From the NCBI GenBank assembly GCA_051657245.1, contig JBOFKI010000104.1, positions 1 to 33,107 of the forward strand: DNA of 33,107 bases, read 5' to 3'. The stretch is from JBOFFI01 sp051657245. Lineage in GTDB: Bacteria > Pseudomonadota > Alphaproteobacteria > Holosporales > JBOFFI01. Each line of letters opens with the position of its first letter. Position 1 is the stretch's first letter. Under the pieces are notes generated by a model that saw only the letters and a list, made by a program, of their open reading frames with translations, did not search any database and was not told the origin of the DNA. The position numbers and the translations under genes are program-made. Shown piece by piece: positions 1 to 8,150 of this stretch.

Positions 1-1
1 C

Positions 2-125
2 GAAAATGCCTTCTTGCATCTTAAACGATGGAGAGGAATAGCCACGCGGATACGCTAAAAATACTTCCTCCTTCCTTGCGGCAACCCACATTCGTTGCCT
101 GGCACTTTGGCTTAATATCTCTTGA
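2..125 (+). pseudogene. C-terminal remnant of an IS5-type transposase, frameshifted
   Basis: Reading from base 2 gives ENAFLHLKRWRGIATR (2-49). The next frame, entered by skipping one base at position 50, continues YAKNTSSFLAATHIRCLALW and ends at TGA 123-125. The pattern LKRxRxIATRYxK followed by a hydrophobic alpha-helical tail is the usual C-terminal end of IS5-superfamily (IS427-like) DDE transposases. Only the tail is inside the window, so the state of the rest is unknown. The extra A at 50 breaks the frame very close to the C terminus. Programmed frameshifting in these elements normally lies much further upstream, so decay or a sequencing error is more likely. No terminal inverted repeat could be assigned after the stop. 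This is a different family type from the IS at 12471 and 32972. Confidence 0.72.
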
Positions 126-152
126 CGACACTATCTAAGGCTTTTTATCATC

Positions 153-1706
153 TTAGATATCAGCGCCTAACGTGTCCCTAAAGAAAAGAAGCATTTTTCG
201 CCCCCTCCAAAAAAACAAGCCACAAAGAGCCCCCACAAAAAACCAATATTTAAACGTTAAAAAATTTTCCCATAAAATTATAAAAAATGGGCAGACAACT
301 CCTTTAAGAAAAAACATTTCAGAAAATTTCCCCCCCGCCGTATCCAATCCTGCCCGAACATGTACAAGAAAAATGTCTATTTTTGAAAGAGCTGTTTTTT
401 CCTCTTTTGGCGTTTCAAAAGATTTAGAAACCGGATTGTTTGAAGCTCCATCTCTTAAAGAAGACATGCTATCCAAGCTGGTTAGCTTATCTTCAAAACC
501 AGAAGATTTCCCTCTTTTTTCAGATCCGCCAGGCAATTCTGGAAATGATGGCGTTCGTGCTGTCGCTGAAGAAACCTTATGTTGAACGCTCTTTATGGGC
601 CCCCGAAATACATTAAAATGGTGGCTTGTTTTAGCGAGAGAACGTCCTGCCTCGCGAGAAGAAGGTTGCGCCTCAAAGGTACAAGACATAGGGTGTCTTG
701 GGAAACGAAAAGGTCCCTTTTCACCCGCAAGCTCTTCTCCCGCAGCTTGAGGAAATCCTTGAAAAAATTCAGAAGTCTCAAGCAAGTCCAAAATTTCTGC
801 AAAATCAAAATCATTTAAAACTGAAGAAAATGAAGAAGTCCTAGACCTCCCGGAATCACTGTCGCTTTCAAAACCAGAATCGTTTCGTTTTCTTTTTTCA
901 ATTGGATTATTGTCTACTTCGTCGACCTTTATTGCAATATTCATAATATTTTTATCCGCGTAATAGATTGTTCCTCTATCATAAAGCTCTGCTCCCTCAA
1001 TATGGAGCATCCCTTTTTCGCTCGTTTTGATAATGCCTTTGTTTGTTAAGGTTGAAACGCCAAAAACAAATAACTCAGATTTGCTATGGATATTTCCACC
1101 CTCCCTGTTGAGCAAAACATTATCATTCATAAGGATACTCAAATTTCCTTTTAAGCTTTTGATGCTGCCATAATTCTCTAAATCTCCTCCTTTAATGTGC
1201 AATTCTTGGGTTTTTAAAAAAGCCCTATTTTTAATTTCTTGTGCTCTTATCATAAGAGAATGTGCTTGTAAATTTGCCCCGTCTGCCAAAACAAACTGGG
1301 ACAACGGGGCTATAATTTTCAAGTCACCCTGGGGAATTTCAAGTTTTGTTAATTCCAATTCTTGATTTGGTTTCAACAGAAAGCTAAGTTCCTCGCCATA
1401 CTTGATGGAAATAGCTTCTTCTAAACCGGGTTCGCGTGAGACTGAAGAAAATACGCAAACATCATTTTTTTCTGTTTTTAAATTCGAGAAATGTCCTCCT
1501 TTCAGCTCAGCAGAAGCGCGCCCAAGTATCTTCTTTCTTTTAGAGGCTGAGCGGTTTTCTAGAGTTATGGAGATTTCTGCTTCTTTAGATTCAACAACGC
1601 AGGCAATACGACTGGAAGATGTAGGGCCAGCATACCCAAGCCCCTCCATCAACAAAAGCTGGCTAAAAATGAATAATGACCTAAATAATTTTCTTAAAGC
1701 AAGCAT
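153..1706 (-). CDS. Putative secreted effector/surface protein with short haemagglutinin-like beta-helix and C-terminal membrane segments
   Basis: 517 aa, not recognised as a named family. Residues 1-27 look like a Sec signal peptide (basic start, hydrophobic core, likely cleavage after GYA). Residues about 130-250 carry repeated units of the form L-x-I-x-A-x-x-L-x-N-x-G-x-I, typical of filamentous haemagglutinin-type right-handed beta-helices, but only about five coils and no recognisable two-partner secretion domain. Residues 265-440 are rich in Ser, Glu, Lys and Pro and probably disordered. They include a basic stretch EKRKRN (270-275) followed directly by DSGFES (276-281). Residues about 468-500 are strongly hydrophobic, enough for one or two membrane helices, followed by a basic end. 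The start is supported by a GAGG-type site about 8 bases upstream. The gene is more AT-rich than its neighbours and stands alone. A role as host-directed effector is inference; a surface adhesin fragment is the main alternative. Confidence 0.6.
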   Translation of the reverse strand: MLALRKLFRSLFIFSQLLLMEGLGYAGPTSSSRIACVVESKEAEISITLENRSASKRKKILGRASAELKGGHFSNLKTEKNDVCVFSSVSREPGLEEAISIKYGEELSFLLKPNQELELTKLEIPQGDLKIIAPLSQFVLADGANLQAHSLMIRAQEIKNRAFLKTQELHIKGGDLENYGSIKSLKGNLSILMNDNVLLNREGGNIHSKSELFVFGVSTLTNKGIIKTSEKGMLHIEGAELYDRGTIYYADKNIMNIAIKVDEVDNNPIEKRKRNDSGFESDSDSGRSRTSSFSSVLNDFDFAEILDLLETSEFFQGFPQAAGEELAGEKGPFRFPRHPMSCTFEAQPSSREAGRSLAKTSHHFNVFRGPIKSVQHKVSSATARTPSFPELPGGSEKRGKSSGFEDKLTSLDSMSSLRDGASNNPVSKSFETPKEEKTALSKIDIFLVHVRAGLDTAGGKFSEMFFLKGVVCPFFIILWENFLTFKYWFFVGALCGLFFWRGRKMLLFFRDTLGADI

Positions 1707-1751
1707 ACGCGCTCCCTCGCTTCACATGCTGCTCGTGCCTTCTCAGCAATA

Positions 1752-1779
1752 AAAAATAACCCGCCCTGTTGTTATTTTT
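1752..1779. terminator. AT-rich hairpin, possible weak terminator between two minus-strand genes
   Basis: AAAAATAAC (1752-1760) and GTTATTTTT (1771-1779) are perfect 9-base inverted repeats around a 10-base loop that contains CCGCCCTG. The A-tract and T-tract flanks resemble a bidirectional intrinsic terminator, but the stem core is nearly all A/T. It lies downstream of the MFS gene and about 45 bases upstream of the secreted-protein start at 1706, so a regulatory role in that gene's leader is equally possible. Confidence 0.3.
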
Positions 1780-1884
1780 AAAGCCATATTTTCATCAATT
1801 TTCAATGTGTTATTATTTTTATAAAAAGGCAATAATTTTTTGATTTTTATTTTATATTCCAAATTCAAAACGCGGCATACGAAA

Positions 1885-3072
1885 CTATTTCTGAGGCCTG
1901 CTGGTTAAGGTGAAATAAACGACGCAACTTGCTAGGGCAAGAGAAAGCACACATAAAGAAGGCGGGAAAATGGTGTCGACGTAGACCTCTCCTGCAACAT
2001 ACACGGCAAGCGCTGCAAAAAACATCTCCAAAGCCCCCAAGAAAGCAGCCGAAGCCCCCCCTATTTCTGGAAAAACTTCCATCGCTTGGGTTGAGGTATT
2101 CGGATAAACAATGCCCATTCCTGCAGAGTAGAAAGACACCATGCAGGTTAAAATCAAGGGAGAAACCGGAAAAACGAGAGCCGCTACACATAAAAATGAA
2201 GCCCCTCCTAAAGAAAGAAAAAGCCCAATCCCAATACGCTGGTTGATATTAAAAAATTTCACTAAGTGTTTGTTGAGGAAAATGCCCAACATATAAGAAA
2301 TCAGCAAAAGCATTTGATAATAACCGTATACATCCATAGACATACCCAACACTTTCATAAAAAAGAAAGGTGTCGTTGAGATATAGGCCCAAATGCCTCC
2401 AAACGTCAGAGCTGAAATCAGAGAATACCCCAGGAACGGAAAACTTCTTCCAAGAATGACATAATTCTGTCTTGCTGTTCTTAAATTAAAGCGTTGGCGC
2501 TTAAAAATCGGCAGTGTCTCTGGCAGATAAAAAAATAAAAACCCAAAAACGCTTAAAGCACAAGCCCCAAGAAGGTAAAAATTTGCTTGCCATCCCAGAT
2601 AATGTCCAACATAGCCTCCCAAAATAGGGGCAGCACCTGGAGCCAATGAAATCACCATCCCAATAGTCGCCATGATCTTGACGCTCTCTTCTTTTTTGTA
2701 GATGTCTTTAATGATGGCAAGACCTAAAACCCAGGCAACACCTCCCCCTAATCCCTGAAAAAAGCGAAATGCAATCAACCATTGTATAGATTGCGCGACG
2801 GCGCATAAAAAAGAAAACAGCGCAAAAATACCCAGCCCAATGATCAAAACCCATCGCCGGCCTACTGCATCTGAAAGAGGGCCGTAAATAGGGCCTGAAA
2901 GACAAAATGAAAGCAAATAGCAGCTCACCGTCAAAGCAACCGCTTCTTCTGAAGTTTGGAAATAGTGCGTTAACCAGGGCATCGTCGGGATATAAATATC
3001 CGTTGCAACATCCACGACCCCGAGGGAAATAATCAGCAACACAGGAATTAAAGCAAATTTTTCAAACCGCAT
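1885..3072 (-). CDS. Bcr/CflA-family multidrug efflux MFS transporter
   Basis: 395 aa, the normal length for the drug:H+ antiporter-1 group with 12 predicted helices. Family signs: helix 1 is followed by DIYIPTMPWL, as in Bcr/CflA proteins. The loop 2-3 motif A is GPLSDAVGRRWVL. Motif C-like glycine/proline-rich helix 5 reads APGAAPILGGYVGHYLGW. Members export bicyclomycin, chloramphenicol, sulfonamides or small metabolites across the inner membrane; the substrate here cannot be told. It is transcribed away from tssF with 250 bases between the two starts. No clear ribosome binding site is seen before 3072. It ends 178 bases before the secreted-protein gene on the same strand. Confidence 0.88.
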   Translation of the reverse strand: MRFEKFALIPVLLIISLGVVDVATDIYIPTMPWLTHYFQTSEEAVALTVSCYLLSFCLSGPIYGPLSDAVGRRWVLIIGLGIFALFSFLCAVAQSIQWLIAFRFFQGLGGGVAWVLGLAIIKDIYKKEESVKIMATIGMVISLAPGAAPILGGYVGHYLGWQANFYLLGACALSVFGFLFFYLPETLPIFKRQRFNLRTARQNYVILGRSFPFLGYSLISALTFGGIWAYISTTPFFFMKVLGMSMDVYGYYQMLLLISYMLGIFLNKHLVKFFNINQRIGIGLFLSLGGASFLCVAALVFPVSPLILTCMVSFYSAGMGIVYPNTSTQAMEVFPEIGGASAAFLGALEMFFAALAVYVAGEVYVDTIFPPSLCVLSLALASCVVYFTLTSRPQK

Positions 3073-3322
3073 GCAATAAATTTAATAACCAAAACTTGTT
3101 TTATCTTTGGCTGCATCAACATGGAATTGCTACCAAATTTGGTCTCGACCCAACAGATACAAGACAACCGATTCGGAAATTGTACCATAGAGATTTTTAT
3201 AGCAGTAGTTATTTTTTAAATTCCGAAAACTCCTGAATTTACAAATCATTTTAAAAATTTACTCTTTTTTAAGGAAGATCGAGGTAAGGAAGAAGAGAGG
3301 CATAAGACAAAAGGAATTGATG
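3073..3322. other. Divergent intergenic region between MFS gene and tssF
   Basis: 250 bases, AT-rich, that must hold the promoters of the MFS gene (leftward) and tssF (rightward). No convincing -35/-10 pair was found. A 7-base inverted repeat TTCGGAA (3172-3178) / TTCCGAA (3221-3227) is separated by 42 bases; this may be chance. No RNA gene or extra open frame was recognised. Confidence 0.5.
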
Positions 3323-5149
3323 ATGAAGCAGGATAGCTCCCTTGATCGGATGGTTTCATACTATCAAAAGGAAATGCAATATCTGCTACACAGCGGACGA
3401 CAATTTGCATCCCAATATCCCAAAGTAGCCCGCTACCTTGATTTTCACCAAACAGGCTCAGACGACCCCCATGTGCAAAGACTTCTAGAATCTTTCGCTT
3501 TTTTAACAGGCCGGTTGCAGTCTGAAATAGATGATCGTTTTTCTTCCTTTACGGGCTCTCTTTTAGATACACTTTACCCCCAGTTCACCCAGCCCATTCC
3601 TTCCTCAACCATCGTGCAGATGAATCCAACACCACAGATGGGTCCTCAGCTTTCAGGAAGTTTGGTTCCAAAGGGAACACAGCTCCTTGCAACAGCTGAA
3701 GAGGGGCAAATCTGTCGCTTCCAAAGCACAATGGACTTAACGCTTTTTCCATTAGAAATTCAAGATTTTTCATATATACGTTCCCAGTTGTGCGATATCC
3801 CCGTTGCACATTTAAGGTCCCCCTGGGTGTTACGCCTTCGCGTCAGGTCGTTTTCCGGGGATCTTAGCGCTTTTACGATTCCGAAACTTTGTTTTCATAT
3901 TTCGGGAGATATCCTAACACGGCATCGCATTTTTGAATGGCTTTTTACCTATAGTCCCCAAGGAAACACCCCTGTTTTCGTACAACCAGAAGGATCTTCA
4001 ATCGCTTCGCTCCTTCCCCTTGATGCTCTCAAGCCCGTTGGTTTTGACGAACAAGAATCCCTTCTTCCCTTCCCAGCCCAAACCCATCAAGCTTATAGGC
4101 TTTTGCTTGAATATTTTGCTTTTCCGCAAAAATTTCTTTTTTTTGAAATCAACCACCTACCAAAACTTCAGGGCAAATTTTTTGATATTCTCATCCCTTT
4201 AGGAGAAAATGCCCAAACAGAACGTTTTTCCTTGTCTAGGCAACATATCCAATTAAATTGCGTGCCGGCAGTTAACTTATTTTTCAAAACATCAGAGCCC
4301 ATTCGTCTCAACCACCGTCAGGTAGAATACAAGCTTGTAGGCGACCAGCGGCAGGAGGCCATCACAGAAGTCCATTCAATTTTGAAAGTTTCCTCTTCTG
4401 CAGATCAAAGTGCTTCTATCCAAACCTACGCGCCTTATTTCTCTTTTAATCACGATGTTCAAGCGCTGGACACCCCCTGTTTTTGGGTAGCGCGTCGTGA
4501 AAACTCCACCCTTGCTGAGCGCCCAGGAACCGACGTTTTTCTCTCTTTTGTTGATTACCACCTAAACCCTTCCCTTCCACCTAACCAAACCGTTTACGCC
4601 CACACGCTTTGCACGAACCGTAACCTAGCAGAATCTGTTCCTGCGGGCGCACAGCTCCAACCTCTGGGAAATCTGACAGGGGTTATTGCTAAAACCTTAG
4701 AGCGGCCAACGCCTGAAATTATCCCAAACCTTGATGGCGAAACCCAATGGCGCCTGATCAGCCATCTGTCCATCAACCATGTGGGGATTTGCGCTTCAGC
4801 CCAAAGCGTTGAGCCTTTGAGAGAACTGTTACGGCTTTACAGCTTTATGGAATATAGCAACAAGCAAAGTGAAGCAGAAGCCATTATGGCGCTGTCTTAT
4901 CAAAAAGGAATGGGGCGACTTGGGCAAGATGCGTGGAGGGGTTTTGTGCCCAAATTAGCTATTCGCCTTGTCGTGGATGAATCCCGACCCAATACCCACG
5001 GTCTATTTCTTTTAAGCCTTGTTTTAGATGAACTCTTCAGGCTTTCTGCCAGTTTCAACACGCTTATCGAAACCACGTTAGTGAGTCATCAACGTCAAGA
5101 GGTATGGAAAAAATGGCCCTCCCAGATCGCGATACAACCCTCTCTTTAG
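3323..5149 (+). CDS. tssF: Type VI secretion baseplate subunit TssF
   Basis: 608 aa from the third of three consecutive possible starts (TTG 3317, ATG 3320, ATG 3323). ATG 3323 sits 7 bases after AAAAGGA and is preferred. The N terminus has the VasA/ImpG/TssF signature: a short basic lead, then a YYQKEMQYL-like motif, PKVARYLDF, a DPHVQRLLESFAFLTGRLQ stretch and a DTLYPQ motif. TssF forms the baseplate wedge with TssG, TssK and TssE and is homologous to phage gp6. It acts in the cytoplasm at the membrane complex. Length is usual for the family. The tssG gene overlaps its 3' end, so the two are translationally coupled. No other tss gene is in the window. Confidence 0.93.
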   Translation: MKQDSSLDRMVSYYQKEMQYLLHSGRQFASQYPKVARYLDFHQTGSDDPHVQRLLESFAFLTGRLQSEIDDRFSSFTGSLLDTLYPQFTQPIPSSTIVQMNPTPQMGPQLSGSLVPKGTQLLATAEEGQICRFQSTMDLTLFPLEIQDFSYIRSQLCDIPVAHLRSPWVLRLRVRSFSGDLSAFTIPKLCFHISGDILTRHRIFEWLFTYSPQGNTPVFVQPEGSSIASLLPLDALKPVGFDEQESLLPFPAQTHQAYRLLLEYFAFPQKFLFFEINHLPKLQGKFFDILIPLGENAQTERFSLSRQHIQLNCVPAVNLFFKTSEPIRLNHRQVEYKLVGDQRQEAITEVHSILKVSSSADQSASIQTYAPYFSFNHDVQALDTPCFWVARRENSTLAERPGTDVFLSFVDYHLNPSLPPNQTVYAHTLCTNRNLAESVPAGAQLQPLGNLTGVIAKTLERPTPEIIPNLDGETQWRLISHLSINHVGICASAQSVEPLRELLRLYSFMEYSNKQSEAEAIMALSYQKGMGRLGQDAWRGFVPKLAIRLVVDESRPNTHGLFLLSLVLDELFRLSASFNTLIETTLVSHQRQEVWKKWPSQIAIQPSL

Positions 5150-6171
5150 AAGAGCAACTCTACCAAAAACCCTATGAATTTGAGTTTGCTCAAGCGATTC
5201 GCTTGTTGCAGATCTTGAATCCCATCAAAATTTCCTTGGGGCAGGGTTATCACCCAGAAAAAGAAGCGATCCGTCTTAAAGCAAGGGTTTTTCTCTCGGC
5301 TCCTCCGAGCGATCTGTTCCAGGTTAAGCCCTCAAGCCTTTTATCACAAGGCTCCGACGCTTCCTCAAAACCTCTGGCTATTGGAGACGCCCACACAGAC
5401 GTGCACGTTAATTTTCTGGGCATTGCTGGAATCCAAGGACCTCTTCCCCTGCCCTATACGGAATTGCTTCTTGAAAGATTGCGTCAAAAAGATACGGTTT
5501 TTCGAGATTTTTTAGATATCTTTAACCACCGACTCTTATCCCTCTTCTATCGAATTCAGAAAAAATTTTCTCCAACGCTGAACGCTAGTCTACCGCACGA
5601 AACCCCCCAAGGAAAAAATTTACAAGCCCTGGTGGGCTGGACAGATGAATTGTCTCCTTTTTTCCTAAGGCATATGCTTTTTTATTCTTCCCTTTTCTGG
5701 CAAAAGCCACGGAACCCTTCAGGATTGCGCACCATCTTGCAACACCTTTTTCAAGTTCCCGTTCAAATTCTGCTTTGCCAAGGCACCTGGATGTCCCTGG
5801 AAAAAGAAGATTGTACCTACCTGGATAATTCTCCATACAGACGAGGGCTTGGACAAGGAACTGTCTTAGGAAAACGTGTTTGGTGTCAAAGCCACGGCAT
5901 TGTGGTTCGCTTTATCTTTGATGATCTTGAGTTATTCAAAAAATTTCTGCCCGTTGGTGAATATTTTTTTAGGATTCAAAGCCTCATTTCGTGCTATGCA
6001 GGTCCTGGGGTTTCTTTCAAGATTTCTCTGGGGCTTAAACAAAAACCCGTTAGCTGGCTTCGAAAAGAAGAATCTATGTTTCTTGGTTGGACAAGCTGGC
6101 TTGGGTATAAAAAAAGGGGACAGTCCCACGGCCTTCTTCCCCAAGATCACCAGGTGATGCTTTCCACTTAA
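5113..6171 (+). CDS. tssG: Type VI secretion baseplate subunit TssG
   Basis: 352 aa from ATG 5113 (MALPDRDTT). An in-frame ATG at 5104 exists but lies only one base after AAGAGG (5097-5102), while 5113 has a 10-base spacing, so 5113 is preferred. The N-terminal pattern YEFEFAQAIRLLQ, the motif NFLGIAGIQGPLPLPYTELLLERLR and the FLDIFNHRLLSLFYRI stretch are characteristic of TssG (ImpH/VasB). TssG forms a heterotrimer with two TssF copies in the baseplate wedge. Two starts overlap the tssF end by 37 or 46 bases. The gene is followed by a 65-base gap to the next gene on the same strand, with only a weak 6-base A/T hairpin (ACTTAA/TTAAGT) after the stop. Confidence 0.92.
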   Translation: MALPDRDTTLSLEEQLYQKPYEFEFAQAIRLLQILNPIKISLGQGYHPEKEAIRLKARVFLSAPPSDLFQVKPSSLLSQGSDASSKPLAIGDAHTDVHVNFLGIAGIQGPLPLPYTELLLERLRQKDTVFRDFLDIFNHRLLSLFYRIQKKFSPTLNASLPHETPQGKNLQALVGWTDELSPFFLRHMLFYSSLFWQKPRNPSGLRTILQHLFQVPVQILLCQGTWMSLEKEDCTYLDNSPYRRGLGQGTVLGKRVWCQSHGIVVRFIFDDLELFKKFLPVGEYFFRIQSLISCYAGPGVSFKISLGLKQKPVSWLRKEESMFLGWTSWLGYKKRGQSHGLLPQDHQVMLST

Positions 6172-6236
6172 GGCTTTTCTTCATACTTTTTAAGTAAACT
6201 GATCTGACAAATGGTTGAGGTTAAAGGAGGGGGACC

Positions 6237-7019
6237 ATGTTGAAAGGAAAGCGTGTTGTTATAACTGGTTCAAGCAGCGGTGTTGGCTGGGGAATCGCCC
6301 AAGCTTTTGCAAAAGAAGGCTGCAGCGTCATGCTGCACGGCCTTGAAGAAGAACATCAGATGACGTCTTTGAAGCAAGAAATTGAGTCTCTATCTAAAGG
6401 CACAGCAGCCTACATGCAAGCAGATTTGAGCCAATCTAAAGCTTGTAAGGCGCTTATCCAAAAAACCATGGAGGTCTTTGGTGGCATAGACGTTGTGGTT
6501 AACAATGCGGGCATTCAATACACAGAAGTCGTTGAAAAATTCCCTGAAGAAAAATGGAACCTAATCCTCAACATCAATTTATCTGCCAGCTTCCACACAA
6601 CCCAAGCCGCACTCCCTTACATGTATCAACAAAAATGGGGGCGACTGATCCATATTGCATCAGCCCATGGTCACGTGGGGTCTGCCCACAAATCCGCCTA
6701 TGTTGCAGCCAAACATGGGCTCGTCGGCTTTTCGAAGGTTGTAGCGCTAGAAGCTGCGGGGACTGGCGTTACCAGCAACACCATTTGCCCCGGTTGGGTT
6801 TTAACACCTTTGGTGCAAAAACAAATTGAGGACATGGCTAAGGAGAAAAATCTTTCCCTTGAAGCAGCAAAGAGCGCGCTTCTTCTTGAAAAACAACCCT
6901 CAGGAGAGTTTGCGACCCCAGAAGCCCTAGGGGGACTTACTGTGTTTTTAGCATCAGAACACGGCAACCAAGTGACAGGCGCCTCTTTCTTGATGGACGG
7001 GGGTTGGACAGCACGCTAG
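6237..7019 (+). CDS. bdhA: D-beta-hydroxybutyrate dehydrogenase (short-chain dehydrogenase)
   Basis: 260 aa, the standard length for the family. It oxidises (R)-3-hydroxybutyrate to acetoacetate with NAD+ in the cytosol, linking polyhydroxybutyrate or ketone-body carbon to acetyl-CoA. Rossmann motif TGSSSGVGWGI at residues 10-20, NNAG at 89-92, N114, and the catalytic Ser142, Tyr155 and Lys159 are all in place. The surrounding sequence SAHGHVGSAHKSAYVAAKHG and the ICPGWVLTPLV motif after strand 6 are specific for 3-hydroxybutyrate dehydrogenases rather than generic SDR oxidoreductases. A very strong ribosome binding site (AAAGGAGGGGG) lies about 7 bases before the ATG, suggesting high expression. 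It follows tssG on the same strand but has no evident functional link to it. Confidence 0.9.
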   Translation: MLKGKRVVITGSSSGVGWGIAQAFAKEGCSVMLHGLEEEHQMTSLKQEIESLSKGTAAYMQADLSQSKACKALIQKTMEVFGGIDVVVNNAGIQYTEVVEKFPEEKWNLILNINLSASFHTTQAALPYMYQQKWGRLIHIASAHGHVGSAHKSAYVAAKHGLVGFSKVVALEAAGTGVTSNTICPGWVLTPLVQKQIEDMAKEKNLSLEAAKSALLLEKQPSGEFATPEALGGLTVFLASEHGNQVTGASFLMDGGWTAR

Positions 7020-7053
7020 CTAAACACACAAAAACAAATTTTGGATAGTTTTT

Positions 7054-7127
7054 TGGAGCGGGTGAAGGGAATCGAACCCTCGTCTGAAGCTTGGGAAGCT
7101 ACTGCTCTACCATTGAGCTACACCCGC
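7054..7127 (-). tRNA. tRNA-Gly (anticodon CCC)
   Basis: The reverse strand folds as a cloverleaf. The acceptor is GCGGGTG paired with CACCCGC, and the D-arm is GCTC...GAGC. The anticodon loop is TTCCCAA (anticodon CCC), and the T-arm is GAGGG/CCCTT around TTCGATT. The discriminator T is followed by an encoded CCA (7054-7056 read in reverse). The anticodon stem GTAGC/GCTTC has one T-T mismatch. It resembles Escherichia coli glyU in sequence. It lies alone between bdhA and the glycosylase gene, opposite to both. No sharp terminator follows. Confidence 0.95.
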
Positions 7128-7235
7128 TTTAAAACCAGGAAGTCCAGTTTACAGAAGAAAACTAAAAGCCAGACCTATGCAATGTACTAAAATTTGTTTA
7201 CGCTTTCAACTGCTAAAACATCAAAAGGGACGTAC

Positions 7236-8027
7236 ATGTTGGATCAACGGTCTGCATTACAAGATTTTATCGCTTGGCAGGAAGAAGTGGGAGCTGGCGA
7301 CATAAAGCTTCTAGAACCGCTTCTGCTGGAACAGATGGCCCCAAAGCCCCCTGCCATTACGTCAGAAGCAAAACCAGCCCCTAAACCGATCCGCTCACCT
7401 TCATCATCCCCTCAAGCTTCTGGAGAAATCGATTTGCAAAGCTGCGGGTCACTAGAGGCCTTGCGCCAAGCTTTGGAATCTTTTGGAGGGTGCGCCTTAA
7501 AACAAACCGCAACCCAAACGGTGTTTGCGGACGGCGTTCCTCAACAAGTCAAGGTTATGCTGGTAGGTGAAGCGCCAGGCGCAGACGAGGATCGCCTTGG
7601 CAAGCCATTTGTTGGGCTTAGTGGCCAACTTCTAGACAAGATGTTTCGCACCATCGGGCTGAACCGACAAGATAATCTTTATATCAGCAATATCGTTCCC
7701 TGGCGTCCACCAGGAAACCGCCAACCGACGCCGGGGGAAATTGCTGTTTGCCTTCCTTTTATTGAGCGCCATATCAGCCTAGTCAAACCACCTTTTTTGG
7801 TGGCGTTAGGCGGAACAGCTTGCAAAGCTTTTTTGCAAAAAACGGAAGGAATTACCAAACTTCGGGGAAGATGGTTTCCCTACCAAAACCCCTACCTGGA
7901 CAAGCCGATCCCCCTGCTGGTAACCTACCACCCGGCTTATCTGCTTCGATCTCCCGGGCAGAAGAAAGAGGTGTGGAAAGATCTCTTAACGCTTCAGGAT
8001 GCTTTGCGGAATCAAGCTGTTCCTTGA
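7236..8027 (+). CDS. Uracil-DNA glycosylase, family 4-like
   Basis: 263 aa from ATG 7236, chosen over an upstream in-frame TTG at 7194 because AAGGGA lies 6 bases before 7236. It removes uracil from DNA arising by cytosine deamination or dUMP incorporation (base excision repair). Motif 1 GEAPGADEDRLGKPFVG starts at residue 111 and motif 2 is YHPAYLLR with the His near residue 231. The N-terminal 70 residues are a Pro/Ala/Ser-rich linker, common in alphaproteobacterial members. Of the four Cys that hold the [4Fe-4S] cluster in thermophilic family 4 enzymes, two positions appear replaced (Lys89 in the CxxC pair and Trp156 in NIVPWRPPGNR). The alignment is from memory. It is followed at 123 bases by an E3 gene on the same strand. 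Confidence 0.9.
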   Translation: MLDQRSALQDFIAWQEEVGAGDIKLLEPLLLEQMAPKPPAITSEAKPAPKPIRSPSSSPQASGEIDLQSCGSLEALRQALESFGGCALKQTATQTVFADGVPQQVKVMLVGEAPGADEDRLGKPFVGLSGQLLDKMFRTIGLNRQDNLYISNIVPWRPPGNRQPTPGEIAVCLPFIERHISLVKPPFLVALGGTACKAFLQKTEGITKLRGRWFPYQNPYLDKPIPLLVTYHPAYLLRSPGQKKEVWKDLLTLQDALRNQAVP

Positions 8028-8150
8028 TCGTTTGCAAAATATGCTTCCAATCTGTTTCAAATCCGCGTAGGCTTCAAGTCCGAAAAACTTGGAGGAGCTC
8101 ACCAAAGGCTTCATAGACCGCTTAAACGAATAAGGAGTTTGAAAAATCTC

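Noticed and set aside
132..159. Perfect 8-base inverted repeat TATCTAAG/CTTAGATA around a 12-base loop
   Set aside because: It overlaps the stop codon of the reverse-strand gene and has no T-run on either side; it could be a weak terminator or an IS end, but neither can be supported.
172..818. Plus-strand open frames opposite the secreted-protein gene
   Set aside because: They overlap a longer reverse-strand gene with a signal peptide, structured repeats and a ribosome binding site; the plus-strand translations are low-complexity and have no family features.
3172..3227. TTCGGAA/TTCCGAA inverted repeat in the MFS-tssF gap, with slight likeness to the IS terminal repeat
   Set aside because: Only 7 bases match, there is no transposase remnant beside it, and the 42-base spacing fits no known operator.
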